From Arthrobacter sp. PAMC25564 (lineage in GTDB: Bacteria > Actinomycetota > Actinomycetes > Actinomycetales > Micrococcaceae), in assembly GCF_004798705.1 (NCBI RefSeq), contig NZ_CP039290.1:1302001-1366000 (forward strand): a stretch of DNA of 64,000 nt, written 5' to 3'. Below the pieces are notes generated by a model. It saw only the letters and a list, made by a program, of their open reading frames with translations. It had not been told where the DNA came from and searched no databases. Of the stretch, positions 57,907-64,000 are shown one piece after another (position 1 is the stretch's first letter; every line of letters starts with the position of its first letter). The position numbers were made by a program, and so were the translations under genes.

Positions 57907-58876
57907 TCAGGCAGCCTGCGGGTTGGGCGCCTCGTAGAGGGCCATGTCGCGGAGCATGGCGAACAGGACGTCGCAGCGGCGGCGGGCGACGGCGATGAGG
58001 GCCTGGTTGTGGCGTTTGCCCTCGGCAGGTTTCCGGTCGTAGTAGGCACGGGACACGGGGTCTTTCAGTGCGGCGAATGCCGAGAGGAAGAGGGCGCGTT
58101 TGAGGATCTTGTTGCCTTTCCTGGAGGGGTGGTCGCCGCGGATGGACGTGCCAGATCTCCAGGTGACGGGCGCGAATCCGGAGTAGGAGGCCAGGTGCCC
58201 GGCGGTGGCGAAGTCCTTGCCGACGACTTCGGTGATGATCCGTGCTTCCGTCCTGACTCCGATTGCCGGCATGGAGGTCAGGACAAGGTGAAGAGGGTGG
58301 GCCTCCACGAGGGCTTCGACCCGCGTCTCGCCGGCTCGGCGCAGGGCGTCCGGGGTCGGGTATTTCTGCAGCATTTCGGCCATCGACGGGTGGATCTGCA
58401 TGAGCAGGCCGCGGATGCGGTTCGAGGGGGCGGTGGCCTGCTGGGCCAGATTGTTGTCGAAACCGCAGAGCATGGACAGTTCCGCGGCCTGTTCATCCTC
58501 TACCGCGATCGAGCGCAGGGGGTGCGGCTGGGTCCGGGCTGCCTCGGCAATGATCGCTGCGTCCCTCGCGTCGATCTGGCTTCGCCGGGGTGCAGGTCCG
58601 CGATCCGGCGCATCGCCAGCCCTGGCAGGTAGCAGACCAAGGTCCCCTCGGGCCGGGCCACAGGGACCGGCAGGGCGCTATGGTCGCCGCCTGGTCCACG
58701 ACCAGGGTCCCATGGCTGGCGAGGCCGCCGATGATGGCCCGCAGTTTCGCCGAGTCCTGGGCCAGTGCCTTGTCGAGGAGTCTCTTTCCGTTCCGGTCGA
58801 TGGCGACCGCGTAGTGGCTGCTCTTGCCGACGTCGACGCCGATGAAGACATCGACGAGATGGTGGTCCTTGATCAC
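57907..58876 (-). pseudogene. IS110-family transposase, frameshifted
   Basis: An IS110-type transposase read from the minus strand but broken by two frameshifts. From a GTG at 58876 the first part gives DVFIGVDVGKSSHYAVAIDRNGK, the DEDD domain with its first Asp. Near 58676-58680 the frame changes and continues with EGTLVCYLPGLAMRRIADLHPGEA. Near 58576-58580 it changes again, and IDARDAAIIAEAARTQPHPLRS leads into the C-terminal Transposase_20 part (SMLCGFDNNLAQQA, VLTSMPAIGVRTEARIITEV, GFAPVTWRSGTSIRGDHPSR). Each break fits a loss of 1-2 bases. The product cannot be active unless the shifts are programmed, which is unlikely for two. Confidence 0.85.
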
Positions 58877-59162
58877 TGCTACCCTGCAGGAGTTGATTCC
58901 ATCGCGACAGTGCTGGCATGTCCTGTGGCGGCAGAGTTCGGCATCCACGTTACGGTCGGCCTGCCGCTGTGGAGTCTGCGGCTGGTCTTGTCCCATCAGC
59001 GATCCTCTGGCGCCTATCGGACGGCGCTTATCGTACCCCGATTACAACATCATCCGGATCATCAACGACTGGGGGCAAAACCATGCGGGGGCCGACAGGC
59101 CAACAACCCCGATTCTTGCTCGTTAGGGGGCTATAAGAAGGTAACGGGGCACTCAACCGGTC

Positions 59163-60287
59163 TTATTGAACCCCAACAGGCAGGACGGCGCGGCAGGCTT
59201 TGATAACCCGCCGCGCGCAACTCTCCCAGGTGAAGTCAGTCTCGTAGCGTGCGCGTGCGCTGGTGCTCATCGCTGTATAGGTGTCTGGGTTGAGGACCGA
59301 CCTCACGGCGTCTGCGTAGGCGTCAGGTGTTGCCTCGGGGTCAAGTAGGATGCCGGCCATGCCGGACTCTACCCGGTCAGGCACACCGCCGACTGTTGAG
59401 GCCACCACAGGCAGGGAGTAGGCCGCGGCCTCGGCTAGAACCATTGGGAACGGGTCATTCCGCGTGGGGAGAAGGAAAACGTCAGCGTTACGGTACATTG
59501 CGCCCAGCTTCTCCCGGTCCGCGTCCGTCGCCTTCGCCATGAACCCGTGGTATGTGACATACTCGCGGTTCCAGTCGGCCGACGGGGGATTGACCCCAAC
59601 CACATCGAGGTGAGCGCTGATGCCCCGCGCCTGTAGCGCGTCAACCGTTTCAACGGCTTTGTCCATGCCCTTCCGGTGCCACTTCACGCCCATCGTGAGG
59701 AGCCTGACGCCTTCTGGCGCAACCCGGCTGATGTGACCGGGGTCTTTGACGTTCGAACCGAAGGGTGCAATGAAGGCGCGGGTTATGCCATACCGACTCT
59801 TTGTGTCGTCCAGCGCCCATCTTGATGGCATCATGACCCCGGCCAGTTCCCGCAACGCTTCGGCTTCCAGTGGTTCCGCCTGCTTGGATGTCCTGGCGGA
59901 CAGTCCGGACCAGTGCGGTGACTGATTGAGGCGCTGCCCAATGGTGGCGTCCCCCCAATAGATGATCGGGATGCCACTGGCCGAGCGGAGCGGGTACCAG
60001 CCCAAGACAATCACAACATCCGGCTTGACCCGCGCTACCTCTCGGTCAAATGCCTTGGTGAAGAACCGGAGTGCGGCGGGCTCAACCTCCCAGTTAACCT
60101 TCCGGCCCAGCTTCCCTGTCAGCCCAGCAAACTTGTTTAGTGCTTTGTAGGCAGTAGGCGCGAGCGGCCCAATGGTAACAACTTCATCGTGGACGGCCCG
60201 CAAACCCTCTAGGAAGTGGGCTGGCGTGCCGGACCAAACGCGTACATCATCTGGTGCCCCAGTTAGTGTGCAAACAGCGATTCTCAT
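59163..60287 (-). CDS. Glycosyltransferase family 4-like
   Basis: A 374-residue GT-B protein. The start at the ATG 60287 gives MRIAVCTLTGAPDDVRVWSG; the longer upstream frame is charged, non-conserved sequence. The C-terminal domain shows VRLLTMGVKWHRKGMDKAVE, LDVVGVNPPSADWN, VTYHGFMAKATDADREKLGAMY and LPTRNDPFPMVLAEAAAYSLPVV; the E of LAEAAAYSLP is in the family's donor site. A GTA-like insertion is absent. It is the only transferase on this side of the bkd operon, so it may extend the same polymer or act on another glycan. It lies between the IS110 remnant and the beta-helix gene. Confidence 0.85.
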   Translation of the reverse strand: MRIAVCTLTGAPDDVRVWSGTPAHFLEGLRAVHDEVVTIGPLAPTAYKALNKFAGLTGKLGRKVNWEVEPAALRFFTKAFDREVARVKPDVVIVLGWYPLRSASGIPIIYWGDATIGQRLNQSPHWSGLSARTSKQAEPLEAEALRELAGVMMPSRWALDDTKSRYGITRAFIAPFGSNVKDPGHISRVAPEGVRLLTMGVKWHRKGMDKAVETVDALQARGISAHLDVVGVNPPSADWNREYVTYHGFMAKATDADREKLGAMYRNADVFLLPTRNDPFPMVLAEAAAYSLPVVASTVGGVPDRVESGMAGILLDPEATPDAYADAVRSVLNPDTYTAMSTSARARYETDFTWESCARRVIKACRAVLPVGVQ

Positions 60288-60346
60288 GTGCCTGACTGTA
60301 GCAACGCTTACACAAATTCGCCCTGTTCTGCGACGCGAATATCGAG

Positions 60347-60652
60347 GTGGTCCACAAGCACAATACTCGAGCGGGTGTTCGTCAGCCCTTGCCTGTGGAA
60401 GAGTTAGCCGAACTTCGCAAGCGCCGGAACGATCCAATCGAACGAGGACCGCGTCCATACGCCGTTAGAACTGAGGCAAAGCCAAAGCCGCGATCAGTAT
60501 TGCGGCTCCGCGAACCACGTCGACTCTCACGGGCGCTGAAGCGCACCGAATCAGCGGATTTGCTGGCCAGCATGCCTTCATGGCAGGAACGGCGAATGCC
60601 TGGCTCATGCGCTTTTTGCGTGCTGCACTCCGCTGACAAACGGGGCGTGTAA
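60347..60652 (+). CDS. Hypothetical small basic protein, doubtful
   Basis: A GTG-started frame of 101 codons (LPVEELAELRKRRNDPIERG in the middle, then Arg/Lys-rich text, ending SCAFCVLHSADKRGV). It has no good ribosome site, no recognised domain, and fills the gap between a divergent transferase and the beta-helix gene. The charged text may be chance in GC-rich DNA. Not trusted. Confidence 0.25.
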   Translation: MVHKHNTRAGVRQPLPVEELAELRKRRNDPIERGPRPYAVRTEAKPKPRSVLRLREPRRLSRALKRTESADLLASMPSWQERRMPGSCAFCVLHSADKRGV

Positions 60653-60737
60653 GTCCAGGCCCAGCACGCCCGGCATAATTGAGGAATTGCGTGATGATGA
60701 GCCTCCCACCCTAAAGCCCCCTCAAGATGGAACAGTG

Positions 60738-62561
60738 ATGACAACCCCGGAATCCTCACAGATGCGCAACCGCCGGACTTTCCTTGCCTCCGTCGGAGCC
60801 ATGTCGACCGTGGGTGCACTCGCGGCGTGTACCTCCTCCGACACGGGCACTAAGAAGCCGAAGCCCGGCCTCGTTATCGTGGTCGGGCAATCCCCGGACT
60901 GCGACTTCTACACGGGCAATTACTCATCAGACGATCTGGCGCTGAAAGCGGCATTCGATATGCTGCCGAAGAGTTATTCAGGCGGGGGGTCAATTTTTAT
61001 CAAAAGAGGTAGCTACTCTTTCGTCAACGGCGTTGACTGCTCATCGTCACCGAACATTCATATCGCGGGCGAAGGCATGGCAACGATTATCGCGTGGAAG
61101 GAGGGCAACACCTTCTCGGACTCTTCCGCTGGAGCCAACTGGCTCCTAACCGTGGGCGGTTACTCGTCGGTTTCGAAGATCCAGTTCGCCGGAAACTCCA
61201 AATACGCCTGCCACGTCAACGGAGTCAACACGTACGACCCGGCCGGCGGCACAAACGCGGTTGGCGGGGGCCTCCGAGTCAGGGGTGGGTCGCGGGTATG
61301 GTTGCGGGAAATCTTCGTCGGCGGCATGGCCGAAGACGGCATCACCCTCGTGGGGTCCGCCGACGCCACCTGCCACGCCAACAAAGTCTCAGATGTATAC
61401 GTCATCGGGTGCGGCGGCATAGGCGTAAACAACAGCTACTACACGTACGACACGATCTTCACCGGCGTGTGGATCGGGTCCTGCCGGCAAGGGATGTACC
61501 TCAACGACGGCGGCGTAGGTGTGGTGAACTGCCATATCTGGGGCTCAGAGGACTCCGGCGTGTACGTCAACGGATCCTCGACCCGGTTCATCTGCTGCTA
61601 CATCGAGTCGAATGGTACTGACGGTATCTACAACAAGGGAGCCCACCGGATGACGGTGTCGGGTTGCGACTTTTGGCAGAACGGCGCGCAGGCATCTGCC
61701 GAGGGCGTCTCGGCTGGGATTCGACTGGTCAATGCGCGCAATTGCTCCATCACCAGCAACAGCTTCCGGGATAACATCGGCTTCCAGGTTGCGGCCGAGG
61801 GATCTTCTGCAGGCCTTAATGTCATCACCTCCAACGTTTTCTCCGACGTCATCGCCTCAGACGGGGCAACCGGATCCCCCCTCAGCTACTCCGGCGGGGA
61901 AGCCAAGGCTGGCGAATCCAGGCTGGTGGCCACCACCGATGCCCCGTTCAAACAGATCCATGTTGGCCGGTGGGTGAACATCCCCGGAGCCGGTGCGGAC
62001 AGTGCCGCGCTGCGCACCCGGGTCACCGCCCTGATCAGTCCATCGGAAATCGCGCTGAAGGACACCATTGCGACCGCTGTCACTGGCGCGACCTACCGCC
62101 TCGTCTCGGTCCTTACCGCGATAGATGACAGGGGGGACTACGGCCACAACATCATCACCGACAACCAGGTGCCTAGCGGCGACTGGTTCACTGCCGGTGT
62201 GACGACTGGGGGGAACAGCCTTGTTGAGAACAACTACGGCGTGCACGTGCGGGCTTCGATTGCTGGCGGTTTGGTGTCGGGCAGCACCCTTTCGCTTGAT
62301 ATCAGACATGGGGCAAAGTTCTTTTACACGCTCTCATCTAACTGTGTCGTGACGGTTGCCGGGGCGCCATACACTGGCATTGAAATTATGGTTTCACTGA
62401 CACAGGACGGCGCCGGGAGCAGGACGATCATCTGGCCGGCGAACTTCAAGTTCGCCGGATCCGCGCCCAACCTTTCCGCGGCCGCAAACAAAACCGACCT
62501 GTTCATGTTCGTCTATGACGGCACGAACTGGTGCGAGCTGGGGCGGACGATGAGCACGTAA
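60738..62561 (+). CDS. Tat-exported lipoprotein with a right-handed parallel beta-helix
   Basis: A 607-residue surface protein. The start ATG at 60738 gives a twin-arginine signal RNRRTFLASVGAMSTVGALAAC with a lipobox Cys31. Residues about 40-90 are pectate-lyase-superfamily-like (SDDLALKAAFDMLP). The main body, about 90-420, is a run of short Gly/Asn-rich strands with repeated turns (GGIGVNNSYYTYDTIFTGVW, DSGVYVNGSSTRFICCYIES), the pattern of a right-handed beta-helix as in tailspikes and polysaccharide lyases. The C-terminal 80 residues (TLSSNCVVTVAGAPYTGIEIM to the end WCELGRTMST) resemble phage tail-fibre ends. It may bind or cut the local polysaccharide. No catalytic set was identified. 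Confidence 0.82.
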   Translation: MTTPESSQMRNRRTFLASVGAMSTVGALAACTSSDTGTKKPKPGLVIVVGQSPDCDFYTGNYSSDDLALKAAFDMLPKSYSGGGSIFIKRGSYSFVNGVDCSSSPNIHIAGEGMATIIAWKEGNTFSDSSAGANWLLTVGGYSSVSKIQFAGNSKYACHVNGVNTYDPAGGTNAVGGGLRVRGGSRVWLREIFVGGMAEDGITLVGSADATCHANKVSDVYVIGCGGIGVNNSYYTYDTIFTGVWIGSCRQGMYLNDGGVGVVNCHIWGSEDSGVYVNGSSTRFICCYIESNGTDGIYNKGAHRMTVSGCDFWQNGAQASAEGVSAGIRLVNARNCSITSNSFRDNIGFQVAAEGSSAGLNVITSNVFSDVIASDGATGSPLSYSGGEAKAGESRLVATTDAPFKQIHVGRWVNIPGAGADSAALRTRVTALISPSEIALKDTIATAVTGATYRLVSVLTAIDDRGDYGHNIITDNQVPSGDWFTAGVTTGGNSLVENNYGVHVRASIAGGLVSGSTLSLDIRHGAKFFYTLSSNCVVTVAGAPYTGIEIMVSLTQDGAGSRTIIWPANFKFAGSAPNLSAAANKTDLFMFVYDGTNWCELGRTMST

Positions 62562-62719
62562 ATGATACCGCCTATGTCTTGTTAGTGGGGAAAGAAGCTC
62601 TCCGACGGGAAGGACGTCGTAAAATGCCACGGGACAACGCTCCGTGAATACAAGGAATCGTTGCATGACGGCAACCGCGCTACCTATCTCCCGGAGGTTC
62701 CGTACCGTGTGCGGCTGAC

Positions 62720-63221
62720 AAGAAGATTAACCTGGGCACGAACCTTTACCTGCGCGCCGAGCCACTGCATACCTGCGGGATACTGACGCTCCTCGATATT
62801 GAAGGGCACCGCATCACCGCGTTCCTGGGTAATTTATCCCGCTGGCACGAACCGGCCCCGGACGTCCGGCACAGGACCCACGGCCGGTGCGAGAACCGGA
62901 TCAATACGTTGAAGAGCACGGGCCTGGGCAAACTGCCCTTCACCTCCTTCGCCGCGAACCAGGCCCGGGCGCAGACCGCGGCCCTGGCCATGAACCTCAC
63001 CTTATGGCTGCAACTGCCGGCCTGCCCTACTCGGGACGGGCCAGGTTCTGGGGCGGCAACGCTGGCGCGACCGGCTCCTCGCGACGGCCGGTAAAATCAC
63101 CCGCCACGGACGATGCACACGTCTGTTGCTCCCGCAGGCCAGTCCCGATAAGAGCCTCGTTGCCGCGTTGGTCGAGGCGATTTCCTGGCTCGCGAAGCCA
63201 CCGGTCACCGCCCTGACATAA
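62720..63221 (+). pseudogene. IS1380-family transposase C-terminal fragment, frameshifted
   Basis: From about 62720 the plus strand reads KKINLGTNLYLRAEPLHTC, LLDIEGHRITAFLGN, RCENRINTLKSTGLGKLPF and FAANQARAQTAALAMNLTLW, the C-terminal half of an IS1380-type transposase. Near 63020 the frame shifts and continues with WRDRLLATAGKITRHGRCTR and SLVAALVEAISWLAKPPVTA to the stop at 63221. The N-terminal half with the first catalytic Asp residues is missing. So a truncated and frameshifted remnant. In front of it (about 62592-62707) another frame gives protein-like text (KLSDGKDVVKCHGTTLREYK) that I could not assign. Confidence 0.7.
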
Positions 63222-63401
63222 GACGGGCACGGACCGCCCGCCGCACCAGGAAAGGCCCCGACAGCGATGGGAGAAGTGGAATCCCGCACCCACCCCGGAG
63301 ACATCAGGGGCAGTCAGCCTTGCCCAAGACCGGCAAACTGACCACCGTCCACACCGCCGGGCCCACGACCCCTCAACCCGCAGAACCATACAAAATTTGG
63401 G

Positions 63402-64000
63402 CTAACCTAGAGATCCGTGGCCAGCCACGCGGATGTCTATGTGGTCAAGGTACACCGTCCCCGAACGTGCACTCCCCGGAGCTAGAATGCAGTTCAAATA
63501 TCCAAATCGCGATTTTGCTGGTGCCGTGACATCGGTTTCGAATCGGGACCATGTGGATCCCATATTTGGATAGAAGGAGGTTTCTGAAATCGCCTCTTCG
63601 TTAGCATTACGCCATTTGATGGACAATTCAATGTCTCTACTAAGCAGATTCCCGCTGGCAATGCGAATTCGGCCAGCGAGTCGGTAAATGACAGATTCTG
63701 TCACCGGAATTGCCTGAGAACGAACCGCCTGAGAGCCGCTCGTTGCTGTCAGTGCCAGCACCTTCGTGCCAAACATTCCCGCGTCAGACAATGCAGTAAC
63801 TGAATCGCTTGATGCAGCAGTGCCTGTGCTAGAAGCGAACCACGTGGGGATTCCAGGTTCTTCAAAGGATGGGTCAGATATTATCCCGGCTGATCCAAAT
63901 ACGTCTCGAGGTAGGACCGTGGGTACGCTAAGATCATAGGCCAACTGCGCCACAGTCCTATACTGGTCCACGGTTGATATTCCAGGTCTGTCAATTTGGT
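63402..64000 (-). CDS. Carbohydrate-binding-like surface protein, 5' end beyond the window
   Basis: The frame is open to the right edge (codons beyond the GTG at 63971 continue with RPGIST), so this is the C-terminal part of a larger protein. About 150 residues form a beta-sandwich with the layout of CBM4/9-type domains: SDPSFEEPGIPTWFASSTG, VLALTATSGSQAVRSQAIPV, YRLAGRIRI, WSRFETDVTAPAKSRFGYL and a last strand TVYLDHIDIRVAG. The same order (NAGFE, SLHLSAP, TYSFRARA, FDHVWF) occurs at the end of the deacetylase at 48.1 kb. It may bind the same glycan. The part before it is not visible. Confidence 0.65.
   Translation of the reverse strand, partial: QIDRPGISTVDQYRTVAQLAYDLSVPTVLPRDVFGSAGIISDPSFEEPGIPTWFASSTGTAASSDSVTALSDAGMFGTKVLALTATSGSQAVRSQAIPVTESVIYRLAGRIRIASGNLLSRDIELSIKWRNANEEAISETSFYPNMGSTWSRFETDVTAPAKSRFGYLNCILAPGSARSGTVYLDHIDIRVAGHGSLG

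Noticed and set aside
58400..59203. Plus-strand open frames over the IS110 region
   Set aside because: They are antisense to the recognisable transposase pieces on the minus strand.

Overview
The window is high-GC actinobacterial DNA, most likely from an Arthrobacter-type member of the Micrococcaceae. The grounds are the base composition, GTG/TTG starts, LPNTG/LANTG sortase signals with Arg-rich tails, GC-rich intergenic hairpin repeats, and a gene set of phenylacetate catabolism, 4-hydroxyphenylacetate-type hydroxylase, pta-ackA and a branched-chain 2-oxoacid dehydrogenase. The taxon is an inference.

Region 1 (1-9.9 kb) opens with the end of a sortase-anchored trypsin-like protease and a flavohemoprotein. 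It then carries the scattered part of the phenylacetate (paa) pathway: a hotdog thioesterase divergent from paaZ, a TetR repressor (PaaR-like), paaK (ligase) and paaI (thioesterase), with a VOC protein and a DUF427 protein between. Region 2 (10-14 kb) is pta-ackA and a GNAT acetyltransferase.

Region 3 (14.3-22.2 kb) looks like an aromatic ketone or phenol module: a large ATPase-LuxR regulator divergent from a Baeyer-Villiger monooxygenase, an HSL-type esterase, an HpaC-like flavin reductase and an HpaB-like hydroxylase. A decayed C-terminal fragment of a second HpaB lies just outside it. Both the monooxygenase and the esterase carry substitutions at normally conserved active-site positions.

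Region 4 (22.2-28.4 kb) is housekeeping or accessory: oligopeptidase B, a small unknown protein, an LCP protein, a YbdK-type ligase and a low-molecular-weight tyrosine phosphatase. Region 5 (28.5-33.4 kb) is the paaABCDE-paaG operon. Four related 22-bp TetR-type palindromes, in front of paaZ, paaR, paaI-paaK and paaA, tie the two paa loci into one regulon.

Region 6 (33.5-49.6 kb) is an exopolysaccharide locus: galU, a VanZ protein, a LAxTG surface protein, a DUF4012 protein, a UDP-sugar dehydrogenase, a BY-kinase, flippase, polymerase, two glycosyltransferases, a polyprenyl-phosphate sugar transferase and a secreted polysaccharide deacetylase. GC content falls in part of it. Region 7 (49.7-54.2 kb) is an Lrp/AsnC regulator divergent from a bkd E1alpha-E1beta-E2 operon. 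Region 8 (54.3-64 kb) returns to envelope sugar functions: glmM-glmS, a glycosyltransferase, a Tat-exported lipoprotein beta-helix protein and, at the right edge, a carbohydrate-binding-like protein. Two decayed insertion sequences (IS110 and IS1380 types) are interspersed here. No tRNA, rRNA or CRISPR array was seen.
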